A stretch of DNA of 64,000 nt from Mobilitalea sibirica (GCF_015999265.1 NZ_JAEAGR010000001.1:310001-374000), one strand, 5' to 3'. Counted from the stretch's first letter, positions 18,657-28,627 are shown. The notes: generated by a model not told the origin, from the sequence alone. Numbers and translations: made by a program.

Positions 18657-20093
18657 ATGAGTAAGATGAAAAAAATTAGTGCATTTTTATTACTTTTAGT
18701 AATGACCGTATTTATTCTTGCTGCATGTTCTAGGGGAGAGGAAGAAGCTAATAAGACTGCTACACCTACACCTGAGGCAGAGAGTTCACAAGAAGAGGAT
18801 CCGGAAGAAGCAGCACCTACAGCAACACCTACCCCGGAACCTCCAAGAGATCTGGGAGGCATTGAAATTACGGTTGGTGACTGGTGGTCAACCGGTGAAG
18901 TTGCAGAACCTGCAACACAAAGAGATGAAGATACACTTCTCTACAGAGAAGATCTTCAGGCGAAACACAATTTTAAATTGTCACAGGTTAACATTGGTGC
19001 TTGGGCTGAATATCAGGAAATCTTTATTACATCTACGATGGCAGGTGATCCTGCAGCTGATATTTTCATTATGGATCAGAAATTTGTTCCGGAACCCTTA
19101 AAGCAAGGAATGTTCTATCCGCTTAGTGACTTACCAAGCTTTGATTTTTCTGATGATCTCTGGAATGCGTCCATGACAGATTACATGACACAAAACGGTA
19201 AGGTATATGGTTTTACGGAAGAACAGAACAGCCCCGGCTTAGGCGTATTCTTTAATAAAAGACTTTTTGAAGAAGCCGGTCTAGAACCTGATCTTTTATA
19301 TGATCTTCAGGCAAGCGGTGAATGGACTTGGGCGAAACTTGAGGAACTGTGTAACGTTTTAACTAGGGATACCAACTCCGATGGTATTACCGATGTGTAT
19401 TCCATCGTTGCTTGGCAGGTTGAAGTTCCTAAGGCAGCAGTATTTAGTAATGGTTCCGATTATGTTAGGTTTAATGAAGAAACCGGTAGATATGAAAACA
19501 ATCAGGATTCCGATGAGTATTTAGCTGCTGTAAATTTGGCGGTAGATTTATATAATAAAGGTCATATGATGCCTGATCCTGAAGGTGCAGAATTTACTTG
19601 GTTTGAGAATGCATTTGTAAGCGGTAAGGGAGCTATGATGGTAACCGAATGGTACCGTAACTCAGCTCTTCAGAGCATGGAAGATGATTGGGGTTATGTA
19701 TTCTTCCCGAAGGGTCCCAGCGGCGATAGAATGCAAACCATGTATACCGGTAATGTACGTGTAATGCCGGCAGGACTAGATGCGAAGCTTGCCGATGATA
19801 TCGCATTTGCTTATACAAAGTGGGTATCAGCACCTCCCGGATATGAAGATGCTGAAGGTGATTTATCCAATTACTATGCTCTAGTTAGAGATAGCAGAGC
19901 AGTAGAAGAGACAATTAAACCTATGGTTGAAGGCCAGGGTGTACGTTCTCTACTTTATCAAGTACCCGGTTTAAGTTATAAATATGGATCCAATATGGAT
20001 GGCGGCGGACTTGGAGCTTTATCAGCAGTTGAAATTGCTGAAGCAGCATCTGCACAGTTTGATGCAATTATAAACGATTTCTATGCGGAATAA
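18657..20093 (+). CDS. ABC-type extracellular solute-binding lipoprotein (sugar type, orphan)
   Basis: A 478-residue secreted lipoprotein. The signal peptide MSKMKKISAFLLLLV... ends in lipobox LAAC with Cys24 as lipidation site. An acidic Thr/Pro/Glu-rich linker (TPTPE repeats, residues ~33-63) tethers the binding domain. The mature part (GDWWSTGEVAEP..., FNKRLFEEAGLEPD, TWAKLEELCNVLTRD) is that of cluster-B carbohydrate-binding proteins. No permease or ATPase gene is adjacent, so it must share a transporter encoded elsewhere or act only in sensing. AAAAGGAGAAGG precedes the ATG, and a strong terminator follows directly, so it is a single-gene unit. The substrate is unknown; neighbouring esterases suggest a plant-glycan fragment. 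Confidence 0.9.
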   Translation: MSKMKKISAFLLLLVMTVFILAACSRGEEEANKTATPTPEAESSQEEDPEEAAPTATPTPEPPRDLGGIEITVGDWWSTGEVAEPATQRDEDTLLYREDLQAKHNFKLSQVNIGAWAEYQEIFITSTMAGDPAADIFIMDQKFVPEPLKQGMFYPLSDLPSFDFSDDLWNASMTDYMTQNGKVYGFTEEQNSPGLGVFFNKRLFEEAGLEPDLLYDLQASGEWTWAKLEELCNVLTRDTNSDGITDVYSIVAWQVEVPKAAVFSNGSDYVRFNEETGRYENNQDSDEYLAAVNLAVDLYNKGHMMPDPEGAEFTWFENAFVSGKGAMMVTEWYRNSALQSMEDDWGYVFFPKGPSGDRMQTMYTGNVRVMPAGLDAKLADDIAFAYTKWVSAPPGYEDAEGDLSNYYALVRDSRAVEETIKPMVEGQGVRSLLYQVPGLSYKYGSNMDGGGLGALSAVEIAEAASAQFDAIINDFYAE

Positions 20094-20110
20094 ATAGAAA
20101 CATCATAAGG

Positions 20111-20166
20111 ATGAGTCAATCCTAAAGTTCTGATTTTCATGACTTATGGATTGACTCATTTTTTTG
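20111..20166 (+). terminator. Intrinsic terminator after solute-binding protein gene
   Basis: ATGAGTCAATCC (20111-20122) pairs with GGATTGACTCAT (20148-20159), followed by a run of T. Confidence 0.9.
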
Positions 20167-20321
20167 TAGAATTAATTATCTGAATAGAGTAAAATACTAT
20201 TATAGTATATATGACAGTTTTTATTTTATTAAAGCAAAATTTCTTATATAAGAGAGTTATCCTTTAGGTTAAGAAGCCATAGATAAAACGATAGATAAGA
20301 AGGAAATGAGGTAGCTTCCGG

Positions 20322-21428
20322 ATGAATGACTTTCATGATTTAATAACGGATGCTGAAGTTATAAAACGTTCTTTAATAAGTACCGGTAATAATTTTCGAA
20401 TACTACAAGCTATGAAGAAAGCCCGCCGAGGAGATAAAGTAACCATAGCTTATCTCGGTGCTTCTATAACATTTCCGTTAAAGGTAAGCTGGAATAATTG
20501 TTATGCTACATTATCGTACCATTATTTTAAAGAATTATTCACAGCATCAGATAAAATAGAATATGTGAATGCAGGAATGAACGGAACTTCATCGACCATA
20601 GGGCTCATCCGCGCCAAGCGGGATATTTTACAATATCAGCCGGATATTATCTTTGTTGAATTTGCCGTGAATGATTCTAAGGATAGTGTTAGTAGGGAAG
20701 TCTATGAATGTTTAATACTTCAGTTATTAAATGCTGATACAAAACCGGCGGTAATTTTGCTTTTTATGACATCCGAATCAGGGTATTCTTGTCAAGGACA
20801 GATGCAGGCAGTAGGTGAATATTATCATTTACCAATGATTAGTATTATGGATGCACTTATGCCAGAGATTATAAATAAGCGTTTTTATTGGTCGCATTTT
20901 TCAAACGATAATATACATCCTAATGAATATGGCAATTTACTGATAGCAGAATTTATAAAATATTATTATTATAGAGTAATGAATGAAGAGGAAGAGCAAG
21001 ATATCGAGATTCCAGGTCGTCCGTTCTACGGTAATTCATTTATTAACATGAAGCTACTTGATTCTCAGAATGCAGAACTTATTTCTATGGGATCTTTTAA
21101 AGCTTCTGATACGATTAAAGAATTTAAGAATGGATGGGTACACAACCAAAAAAGCGGTAATGACAGTCTCATCATGCGTTTAACCTGCAAAAGCTTATTC
21201 GTAATATTCAAAGAAAGTAATGAAATCACCGAAGGGAATGCTCAAATCATAATAGACGGTATCATAAGCGCTACTTTATCAGGCTATCGAATGTTTGGTT
21301 GGAATAACCCGACAGTCAGACTGGTACTTCGGGATGAAGAAACGCTGGAACGTGTGATAGAAGTTAAAATGGAAAACGGTAGTGAAAATAAAAATTTTAG
21401 TTTATTAGCATTCGGTTATTGTGTTTAA
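20322..21428 (+). CDS. SGNH/GDSL-family hydrolase (probable carbohydrate esterase)
   Basis: A 368-residue SGNH hydrolase. Block I is YLGASIT with nucleophile Ser48; block II has the oxyanion glycine in NAGMNGTSS; block III has Asn117 in FAVND; block V DNIHPNEYG supplies Asp196 and His199. The C-terminal ~140 residues form a beta-rich extra domain, as in bacterial acetyl-xylan-type esterases (CE2/CE3-like layouts). No signal peptide is seen, so it appears cytosolic. The next gene (21484) is also an acetylesterase; the 55-base gap suggests one operon removing acetyl groups from imported oligosaccharides. The exact substrate is not determined. The start at 20322 follows GAAATGAGGTAG. Confidence 0.85.
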   Translation: MNDFHDLITDAEVIKRSLISTGNNFRILQAMKKARRGDKVTIAYLGASITFPLKVSWNNCYATLSYHYFKELFTASDKIEYVNAGMNGTSSTIGLIRAKRDILQYQPDIIFVEFAVNDSKDSVSREVYECLILQLLNADTKPAVILLFMTSESGYSCQGQMQAVGEYYHLPMISIMDALMPEIINKRFYWSHFSNDNIHPNEYGNLLIAEFIKYYYYRVMNEEEEQDIEIPGRPFYGNSFINMKLLDSQNAELISMGSFKASDTIKEFKNGWVHNQKSGNDSLIMRLTCKSLFVIFKESNEITEGNAQIIIDGIISATLSGYRMFGWNNPTVRLVLRDEETLERVIEVKMENGSENKNFSLLAFGYCV

Positions 21429-21483
21429 TAAACGAATAATATTATGCTAGTTTATACATTAAGAAAAAGGAGAGAGCAATAAT

Positions 21484-23382
21484 ATGGAAAAGCAAAGAAA
21501 AGGTATCGCTTTATCACCCTTAATTAGCGATGGAATGGTATTACAAAGACATAGCCCCGTACGTATTTGGGGAACCGTAGCTCCCTTTGGTAAAGTCAAC
21601 GTAACTTTCTTAGGTAAAGAATATCAGGCTGAAGCGAATAAAAGTGGTAAATGGGAGATCCTATTAGAGAATCTTAACCCGGGTGGACCCCATGAAATGC
21701 GAATTGAAAGTGCGGATACCGTTAAAATGATAAAGGATATCTTAATTGGAGATGTATGGGTTCTGGGGGGTCAATCTAATATGCAGATACCTGTGAGCCG
21801 TACGTTGGATTTATTTGAAGATGAGGTTTCTGGAGCTGAATGCTCTCAAATACGTAAGTTTTCGGTTCCTCAGATGTATGATTTTCACGGGCCGGTTGAC
21901 GAACTGTGTGATGGTAACTGGGTTAGCGTGACACCCGAAACGGTATATGATTTTAGTGCAATAGGTTATTTCTTTGCCCAAAACATCTATGATACGTATA
22001 AAGTTCCGATCGGTTTGATACATACAGCGATTGGGGGAACTCCGGCTGAGGCTTGGATCAGTGAACCGACACTGTTAAAGTTTGATAGATTTAAGGAGCT
22101 TCTTACCCTGTGTAAAGATGATAACTACGTGAATGGGGTTAAGCAAAAGGAAGAAACCCGTAATAATACTTGGTATCACGAACTGTTTGAAACCGATCCC
22201 GGTTTGAATGGTGATACCTTATGGTATAAGGAGGAATTCAATGATACAGATTGGAAAGACATTGATATTCCCACAAGCTTTCGAGGCACTGAATTGGAAA
22301 CACATAGAGGATCTGTCTGGTTCCGAAAAGAATTTTATGCTTCAGAAGATATGGTAGGGGAAAATGCCAAACTTTATCTGGGAACAATTATTGATGGGGA
22401 TGATACTTATCTGAATGGAGAGAAGGTAGGTAGCACCGGTTATCAATATCCACCCCGTCGCTACAAGTTATCGGAAGGGATACTAAAGCCCGGCAAGAAT
22501 GTTTTGACAGTACGTGTTATTTTAACAGAAAATGTTGGTGCTTTTATAACAGATATGCCATATAAACTTAAGACTGATAGAGGAGAAATATCTTTATCCG
22601 GCCCGTGGAGATATAAGTTAGGTGCTGTTATGAGAGCCTTGCCGCCAACGACCTTCTTTCAATATATGCCATCGGGTGTTTATAATAACATGATTTACCC
22701 CCTCCGGAAATATAGTATACAGGGAGTTCTTTGGTATCAGGGTGAATCAAATACAGGTAATCCCGAGGATTATAAAGAACTTTTTGAAGCAGTAATAAAA
22801 GATTGGAGAGCCAACTGGGGATTGGGAGATATTCCGTTTCTTTACGTACAATTGGCTAATTTTTGCCCTTGGAAACAGGAACCTGAAGTAAGTGGTTGGG
22901 CAATCCTTAGAGATAAACAAAGAAGAGCTCTGGCTCTTCCGGGTACTGGAATGGCTGTTACGATAGATGTAGGACAATATAACGACTTACATCCATGGAA
23001 TAAAAAGACCGTTGCTGAACGGTTAGCATTCTGGGCAAGAAATATGATTTTTAATGAAAATCTGGAATGTAGCGGACCGCTCTATGATCATATGGAAAGC
23101 GAAGGAGATCAGTTAAGAATATATTTTACTCATATTGGTAGTGGGTTGATAGCGAAGGGATCTGATGATAAATCAGTAAAAACCTTTTCCATCTGTGGAC
23201 CGGACGGCAACTATGTGGAAGCAAATGCAATCATTGAAGGGGATACCGTTCTGGTTTCAAGCAACGAAATCATAGCTCCGGTAGGGATTAGATATGCGTG
23301 GGCGGATAATCCGGAAGGAGCGAATCTCTACAATAAGGAAGGGTTTCCGGCATCGCCTTTTTCTGCTCATATAGAGTCTTAA
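21484..23382 (+). CDS. Sialate O-acetylesterase family protein
   Basis: A 632-residue protein of the SASA/DUF303 esterase family. The nucleophile block is LGGQSNMQ with Ser98; the GGTPAEAWIS and WYQGESNTGNP blocks are conserved, and the catalytic histidine is probably in the DLHPWNK segment. A jelly-roll domain (residues ~235-370, with WYKEEFNDTDWKDI and WFRKEFY) is inserted, as in long members of the family. In gut and plant-degrading bacteria this family deacetylates sialic acids or plant polysaccharides; no sialidase or sialic-acid catabolism gene is in the window, so a plant acetyl-ester is the likelier target. It lacks a signal peptide. AAAAGGAGAGAG supports the ATG. Confidence 0.88.
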   Translation: MEKQRKGIALSPLISDGMVLQRHSPVRIWGTVAPFGKVNVTFLGKEYQAEANKSGKWEILLENLNPGGPHEMRIESADTVKMIKDILIGDVWVLGGQSNMQIPVSRTLDLFEDEVSGAECSQIRKFSVPQMYDFHGPVDELCDGNWVSVTPETVYDFSAIGYFFAQNIYDTYKVPIGLIHTAIGGTPAEAWISEPTLLKFDRFKELLTLCKDDNYVNGVKQKEETRNNTWYHELFETDPGLNGDTLWYKEEFNDTDWKDIDIPTSFRGTELETHRGSVWFRKEFYASEDMVGENAKLYLGTIIDGDDTYLNGEKVGSTGYQYPPRRYKLSEGILKPGKNVLTVRVILTENVGAFITDMPYKLKTDRGEISLSGPWRYKLGAVMRALPPTTFFQYMPSGVYNNMIYPLRKYSIQGVLWYQGESNTGNPEDYKELFEAVIKDWRANWGLGDIPFLYVQLANFCPWKQEPEVSGWAILRDKQRRALALPGTGMAVTIDVGQYNDLHPWNKKTVAERLAFWARNMIFNENLECSGPLYDHMESEGDQLRIYFTHIGSGLIAKGSDDKSVKTFSICGPDGNYVEANAIIEGDTVLVSSNEIIAPVGIRYAWADNPEGANLYNKEGFPASPFSAHIES

Positions 23383-23410
23383 CACTAAAAGTTCAATAAT
23401 TGATATCCAA

Positions 23411-23475
23411 CTATCAGGATATAATCGATTGCTATTGCAAGCTTACCTGCAATGTAATATATTATATCCTGATAG
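23411..23475 (+). other. Nested hairpin: 15-bp perfect outer stem, no U-tract
   Basis: CTATCAGGATATAAT (23411-23425) pairs perfectly with ATTATATCCTGATAG (23461-23475); inside, ATTGCA and TGCAAT form a second stem. It lies between the esterase and Dabb genes and is followed by TATGAAAAG, so it is not a standard terminator. Confidence 0.6.
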
Positions 23476-23534
23476 TATGAAAAGAGTATATTCAAACTTA
23501 GAGTTTTACTATATCAAAAGAAGGGAGTATTAAC

Positions 23535-23840
23535 ATGATTCGACACATTGTTGCATGGAACTATGCTGAGGGCTTTACTGAGGAGGAGAACAGGAAAAAC
23601 GCTGAAGTAATAAAAAGAGAGTTGGAGGAATTAAAAGACAAAATACCCGGTATTATATCAATCAAGGTATATTTACAGCAATTAAGTTCCTCGGATTCAG
23701 ATCTTGTATTGGATAGTCTATTTGAAAGTGAAGAAGCATTAAAGGCTTATCAGATACATCCGGAGCATGTAAGGGTAGGTACGACCTTTGTAAGACCGGC
23801 TACCTGTAATCGAAAATGCATTGACTTTGAACAAAATTAA
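23535..23840 (+). CDS. Dabb family (stress-responsive alpha/beta-barrel) protein
   Basis: A 101-residue protein with the Dabb signature: N-terminal MIRHIVAWNY, a central amphipathic helix, KIPGI, and the IHPEHV motif near residues 76-81. The fold is a dimeric ferredoxin-like barrel. Members include plant stress proteins, polyketide cyclases and many uncharacterised bacterial proteins, so no reaction can be assigned. AGAAGGGAG precedes the ATG. It follows the esterase operon after a hairpin and may be cotranscribed with it. Confidence 0.85.
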   Translation: MIRHIVAWNYAEGFTEEENRKNAEVIKRELEELKDKIPGIISIKVYLQQLSSSDSDLVLDSLFESEEALKAYQIHPEHVRVGTTFVRPATCNRKCIDFEQN

Positions 23841-24080
23841 CATGGTGCATGTAAATACATGTAAAACGATAGTAAAATAATGCAAATATAATGATAATAA
23901 TTTGACAATTATCAAATATTTTACAAAATACACAATTAAAAGTGTATTTATCGATACTATATTTGGAATTTTGTGATAATTTGTGTGCTAATATATTGAA
24001 TTTTTGTGGATTTTGTTGTAAAATTAAATAAACTTTTGGTGGTTTTTAATCACAAAAAATTCACGACTAGGAGAATTCTT

Positions 24081-26093
24081 ATGAATAGTATACGAACGAA
24101 GTTACTGGTATCATTTATTACAATTATTATTTTAGTAACGGCTGTATTAGGAGTTATATCAATTAATACGGGAAAGAAATTGCTAATACAGGAAGCGGAA
24201 AATGCCGTTGAGATGATAGCTGATGAAGGAGCTAAACTGGTTCAAGCAAGAATTCTGACATTAAAAAGTTCGCTTACCAGGATTGCAGCAAGAAAAGAAA
24301 TAAGATCCATGGAATGGGACAAGCAGTTACCTGTTATGAAAGAAGAACTAAAGGGTACGGAATTTCTTGATATTGCTGTTGTTTTGCCGGATGGTAGCGC
24401 TTACTACACCGATGGTACCGTAAGTCAATTGGGTGACAGGGGTTATGTGATGAAAGCTTTTGAAGGTGTAGCGAATGTATCTGAAGTAATTATCAGCCGG
24501 GTAATCAATGAACCGGTAATTATGGTAGCCACTCCGATTTTAGAGAATGATAAGGTTGTAGGGGTACTGATCGGACGTAGGGATGGTAATACCCTCAGTT
24601 TGATTACAAACGATGCCAGCTACGGTGAAGAAGGCTTTGCTTATATGCTGGGAGGTAATGGGAAGATTATCGCCCATAAGGATAAAGCTATGGTCTTAGA
24701 GGAATATAATCCAATTAGTAAAGCGGAGGAGGATCCTAAATTCGTATCTTGGTCGGATGCAGTAAAGAAGATGCAAGAGGATAAAAAAGGGGTTACCAGC
24801 TATCAATATTGGTCAGAGATAGATGGCAAAGAAACTAAGGATACCTTTTATTCAGGCTATGCTCCGGTGGAAGGAACAAGCTGGACCTATGTTATTGTAG
24901 CTGCTGAACATGAGCTATTAAGAGCAATCCCAACTTTACAAAACAGAATACTATTTGTAGTAATTATCGGCCTATTGATAAGTGCTGCCCTAGTAATATT
25001 TATGGGTATTACCATAACCAAACCAATTTTAACTTTGGCTAATATTTCAAAGAAAATTGCATCCCTGGATATTACCGAAGATGTTCCAAAAAAATTAAAA
25101 AAATGGCCGGATGAGAACGGTATTATGGCAAGAGCCATGCAGGAGATTGTAGACAGCCTGCGGGAGATTATTGGTCAGATTACAGATTCCGCAATTCTGG
25201 TATCAGCTACAGCGGAGGAACTGACCGCTACAACAGAGCAGTCTGCTTTGGCTGCGGATGAAGTATCAAAAACTGTTGAAGAAATTGCTAAGGGAGCCTC
25301 GGAACAGGCAGAAAATACTGAAATAGGTTCTTCACAGGTTATTACCTTAGGCAATGTAATAGATAAAAATAGAGAACAAATGAAGAATCTGAATGAAACT
25401 GCAGGTAAAGTAGGGAATGTTGTGGATGAAGGGCTTCAAGACATTGAGCGTTTGTCAGAGATCACACAGGAGAACAACATAGCAACAAACGAAATATATG
25501 ATATTATCCGAAAGACGAAGGAAAGCACGGCTCAGATAGGCGAAGCAAGTAATGTGATTACTGACATAGCTGCACAAACCAATTTATTGGCCCTTAATGC
25601 TTCCATTGAAGCTGCAAGAGCAGGAGAAGCCGGCAAGGGATTTGCTGTTGTGGCTGATCAAATCAAGAAACTGGCAGCGCAATCGGCTGATTCTACAGGA
25701 CGCATTGATAACATAATTCAAGAACTAAATCAAATTGTATCAAAAGCAGTTGAAGGAATTGAAAAAGTAATCTCTATCACCAAAGAACAGTCTGTTAGTG
25801 TATCCGGCACCAATCAGAAATATAAGTCCATAGCAAAAGCTATGAAGGAAGCACAGGATGCCGTTGAGCAGCTGAATGTATCGGAAGAAGATATGATAGG
25901 TGCCAAGAATACAATACTGGATATGATGCAGACTCTGTCAGCAATTGCACAGGAAAACGCTGCAAGTACTGAGGAAGCCTCATCTGCTATGGAAGAACAG
26001 AGTACTTCTATCGAAGAGATTGCGAAATCCAGTGAAAAACTTGCAATTTTAGCCGGAGATTTACAAGGAGTCGTAAAGAAATTTAAATTATAA
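24081..26093 (+). CDS. Methyl-accepting chemotaxis protein (dCache sensor)
   Basis: A 670-residue transmembrane chemoreceptor. TM1 is at residues ~8-28 and TM2 near 290-312; between them lies a ~260-residue extracellular dCache-type sensor. A HAMP domain follows (~313-365), then the cytoplasmic signalling domain with the hairpin-tip motif [17 protein letters not shown] that docks CheA/CheW. Glu/Gln-rich heptads on either side are methylation sites. The ATG at 24081 is chosen because TAGGAG lies upstream and the next residues begin TM1; an in-frame ATG at 24006 would add 25 residues. The ligand is unknown; the neighbouring sugar-binding lipoprotein and esterases make a carbohydrate signal plausible. 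A terminator follows. Confidence 0.93.
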   Translation: MNSIRTKLLVSFITIIILVTAVLGVISINTGKKLLIQEAENAVEMIADEGAKLVQARILTLKSSLTRIAARKEIRSMEWDKQLPVMKEELKGTEFLDIAVVLPDGSAYYTDGTVSQLGDRGYVMKAFEGVANVSEVIISRVINEPVIMVATPILENDKVVGVLIGRRDGNTLSLITNDASYGEEGFAYMLGGNGKIIAHKDKAMVLEEYNPISKAEEDPKFVSWSDAVKKMQEDKKGVTSYQYWSEIDGKETKDTFYSGYAPVEGTSWTYVIVAAEHELLRAIPTLQNRILFVVIIGLLISAALVIFMGITITKPILTLANISKKIASLDITEDVPKKLKKWPDENGIMARAMQEIVDSLREIIGQITDSAILVSATAEELTATTEQSALAADEVSKTVEEIAKGASEQAENTEIGSSQVITLGNVIDKNREQMKNLNETAGKVGNVVDEGLQDIERLSEITQENNIATNEIYDIIRKTKESTAQIGEASNVITDIAAQTNLLALNASIEAARAGEAGKGFAVVADQIKKLAAQSADSTGRIDNIIQELNQIVSKAVEGIEKVISITKEQSVSVSGTNQKYKSIAKAMKEAQDAVEQLNVSEEDMIGAKNTILDMMQTLSAIAQENAASTEEASSAMEEQSTSIEEIAKSSEKLAILAGDLQGVVKKFKL

Positions 26094-26445
26094 TTATTCT
26101 AGAATTATGGACTAAATTATTTATACGTGTATCGGGGGTTAAAGTACATACATTAATCAGCCCGGTACACGTATTTTGTTTAAGCAGTAGCAAATACAAG
26201 TAATGTATTTATAATGATTTATATGAAAATACATCCACGCAGAAGACACTGTAAATTAGACAGTGGAGAAGCTTGTAAAACATATTTTTTTCAGTTGAGA
26301 TTATAACTAATATGGGGCGGCATATGAAAGTATGTATGAGACAGTATATGAAAAATCTATGGACAGATAGTATAAAATGAATTAAAATGATTCCATTAGA
26401 AATTATAATATTAGATAGGCATAAGCAAAGGAGAATAGATGTAAA
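26094..26445. other. Gap between chemoreceptor gene and aspS
   Basis: Apart from the terminator at its left end this AT-rich 352-base stretch shows no gene, no T-box and no convincing promoter. Confidence 0.5.
26123..26178 (+). terminator. Intrinsic terminator after chemoreceptor gene
   Basis: TACGTGTATCGGG (26123 onward) pairs with CCCGGTACACGTA (26161-26173) with one G-T wobble, followed by TTTTGTTT. Confidence 0.8.
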
Positions 26446-28233
26446 ATGGCTGAATCAATGAAAGGCTTACGTAGAAGCCACAGATGTACAGAGGTATCAA
26501 ATAAGTTAATCGGTGAAACCGTTACTGTAATGGGATGGGTTCAAAAGAGTAGAAACAAGGGTGGTATTATCTTTGTCGACGTAAGAGACCGTTCCGGGTT
26601 ATTACAGGTTATATTTGAAGAGGGAGATGTCGGAAGTGAGGGCTTTGCAAAGGCAGAACGTTTAAGAAGTGAATTTGTAATTGCCGTTGTAGGTAAAGTA
26701 GAAGCCCGTTCCGGTGCTATAAATGAGAATCTGAAAACAGGAGATATAGAGATAAGGGCTAAAGATATTCGAATTCTTTCTGAAGCGGATACGCCTCCTT
26801 TTCCGATTGAAGAGGAATCGAAGACAAAAGAGGAATTAAGGTTAAAATATCGCTATCTCGATCTTAGAAGACCGGATTTACAAAAAAACTTAATTCTTCG
26901 TAGTAAAGTGGCCAATTTGACACGGCAGTTTTTATCAGAAGAAGGATTTTTAGAAATTGAAACACCAATGTTAACCAAGAGTACACCGGAGGGTGCAAGG
27001 GATTACCTTGTTCCAAGCCGTGTACATCCCGGTAATTTCTATGCTCTGCCCCAATCACCGCAGCTATTTAAGCAATTATTAATGTGTTCCGGCTATGATC
27101 GGTATTTTCAGATTGTAAAATGCTTCCGTGATGAAGATCTTCGTGCAGACAGACAGCCGGAGTTCACGCAGATAGACATGGAGCTATCCTTTGTAGATGT
27201 GGATGATGTATTGGAAGTAAACGAACGTTTGCTTCATAAAATGTTCAAGGAGAGTATCGGAATTGACATAGAACTTCCGATTCAGAGAATGACTTATACT
27301 GAAGCAATGGACCGTTTTGGATCCGATAAGCCGGACATTCGTTTTGGTATGGAATTAAAGGATGTATCTGACGTCGTAAAAAATTGTGGTTTCAGTGTGT
27401 TTACCGGTGCTTTGGAGAAAGGTGGTTCAGTCCGCGGTATTAATGCCAATGGACAAGCGGATATGCCCAGAAAGAAAATTGATGCTCTGGTCGAGTATGC
27501 GAAGGATTTTGGAGCAAAGGGATTGGCATATCTTGCAGTGAATGAGGATGGTACCTTCAAATCCTCCTTTGCAAAATTCATGACAGAGGAAGAACTAGGC
27601 GCTTTGGTTTCTGCTATGGAGGCAAAAGCCGGTGATTTATTGTTATTTGCAGCAGATGAAGATGATGTTGTTTTTGCCGTGCTTGGCAACTTAAGACTGG
27701 AGATTGCCCGTAATCTGGAGCTCTTAAAAAAAGATGAATATAAATTCCTTTGGGTTACTGAATTCCCCCTATTGGAGTATTCCAAAGAGGAACAAAGATA
27801 TACAGCGAAGCACCATCCTTTTACGATGCCAATGGAGGAAGATTTAGAGCTTCTTAATACGAATCCCGGTAAGGTAAGAGCAAAAGCATATGATATCGTA
27901 TTAAACGGTACAGAAATTGGCGGTGGCTCAGTAAGAATATATCAAAGCGATGTTCAGGAGAAGATGTTTGAGGTACTTGGCTTTTCCAAAGAAGCCGCAT
28001 ATGAACGCTTTGGATTTTTATTAAATGCGTTCAAATACGGTGTTCCTCCTCATGCTGGACTTGCTTACGGACTGGATCGTTTGGTAATGTTAATGACTAA
28101 AGAAGACAGTATCCGTGACGTAATTGCATTTCCAAAGGTGAAGGATGCATCTTGTCTGATGACGGATGCTCCCAATGTGGTAGATGATAAACAGCTTACA
28201 GAGTTGGGTATTGCCATTGATGTAGAGCAATAA
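26446..28233 (+). CDS. aspS: Aspartyl-tRNA synthetase (bacterial type)
   Basis: A 595-residue class II synthetase with an N-terminal OB-fold anticodon-binding domain (~1-110; VMGWVQKSRNKGGIIFVDVRDRSG). The catalytic core has the flipping-loop STPEGARDYLVPSR, motif 2 CFRDEDLRADRQPEFTQID, the GAD insertion (~290-420) and motif 3 GLAYGLDRLVMLM. The length and the GAD insertion mark the bacterial AspRS form. Whether it is discriminating or also serves tRNA-Asn depends on gatCAB elsewhere. AAAGGAG precedes the ATG by 12 bases. A terminator separates it from the chemoreceptor gene. A large palindromic element follows its stop by 48 bases. Confidence 0.96.
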   Translation: MAESMKGLRRSHRCTEVSNKLIGETVTVMGWVQKSRNKGGIIFVDVRDRSGLLQVIFEEGDVGSEGFAKAERLRSEFVIAVVGKVEARSGAINENLKTGDIEIRAKDIRILSEADTPPFPIEEESKTKEELRLKYRYLDLRRPDLQKNLILRSKVANLTRQFLSEEGFLEIETPMLTKSTPEGARDYLVPSRVHPGNFYALPQSPQLFKQLLMCSGYDRYFQIVKCFRDEDLRADRQPEFTQIDMELSFVDVDDVLEVNERLLHKMFKESIGIDIELPIQRMTYTEAMDRFGSDKPDIRFGMELKDVSDVVKNCGFSVFTGALEKGGSVRGINANGQADMPRKKIDALVEYAKDFGAKGLAYLAVNEDGTFKSSFAKFMTEEELGALVSAMEAKAGDLLLFAADEDDVVFAVLGNLRLEIARNLELLKKDEYKFLWVTEFPLLEYSKEEQRYTAKHHPFTMPMEEDLELLNTNPGKVRAKAYDIVLNGTEIGGGSVRIYQSDVQEKMFEVLGFSKEAAYERFGFLLNAFKYGVPPHAGLAYGLDRLVMLMTKEDSIRDVIAFPKVKDASCLMTDAPNVVDDKQLTELGIAIDVEQ

Positions 28234-28281
28234 AGGTTGTTATATATAAATAGAAACGTGTATATCTTAATAACAAAACAG

Positions 28282-28606
28282 TAACCCGGAGCATCCCAAT
28301 CTTAGGATTAGGGTGTCAAAAGCCGAGAAATAAAGTGTCATACGTAAATTTGCACAATTCTAGTTGTTATATTCGTGATACAAACATAGTTTATTCCGGG
28401 CACGCGCTCGCTTGGATGAAGTACGTAGTGGTACATAAGGTCGCAAAACACGCGGTCAAAGTACCAACGACTTCATACAGTTGCTTATTAAACTATGTTT
28501 GCATCACTCTGAATAAAGAAAGTGTATATGCAAATAGACGAATTCAAGTTTGAAGAAAGGCTTTTAACACCCTAGTCATCTAAGAAAAGGGGGATGCTCC
28601 GGGTTA
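28282..28606. repeat. ~325-bp long imperfect palindrome (MITE-like or structured RNA)
   Basis: The ends TAACCCGGAGCATCCC (28282-28297) and GGGATGCTCCGGGTTA (28591-28606) are perfect 16-bp inverted repeats. The symmetry continues inward: AGGGTGTCAAAAGCC against GGCTTTTAACACCCT, CAAACATAGTTTA against TAAACTATGTTTG, and ATGAAGTACGTAGTGGTAC against GTACCAACGACTTCAT. It closes at an apex around GGTCGCAAAACACGCGGTC (near 28439-28457). An apparent 72-codon frame at 28335-28553 lies wholly inside and is almost certainly chance. A 2-bp TA may be the target duplication. It fills most of the aspS to DUF1294 gap. Confidence 0.8.
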
Positions 28607-28627
28607 TTTCTGAGCAGCATATGAAAC

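Noticed and set aside
21484-23382. Sialic-acid catabolism locus
   Set aside because: No sialidase, nanA, nanK or nanE gene is present, so the sialate esterase family name does not imply sialic acid use here.
28335-28553. 72-codon protein gene
   Set aside because: It lies entirely within the long palindrome, has no ribosome site and shows no recognisable protein features.
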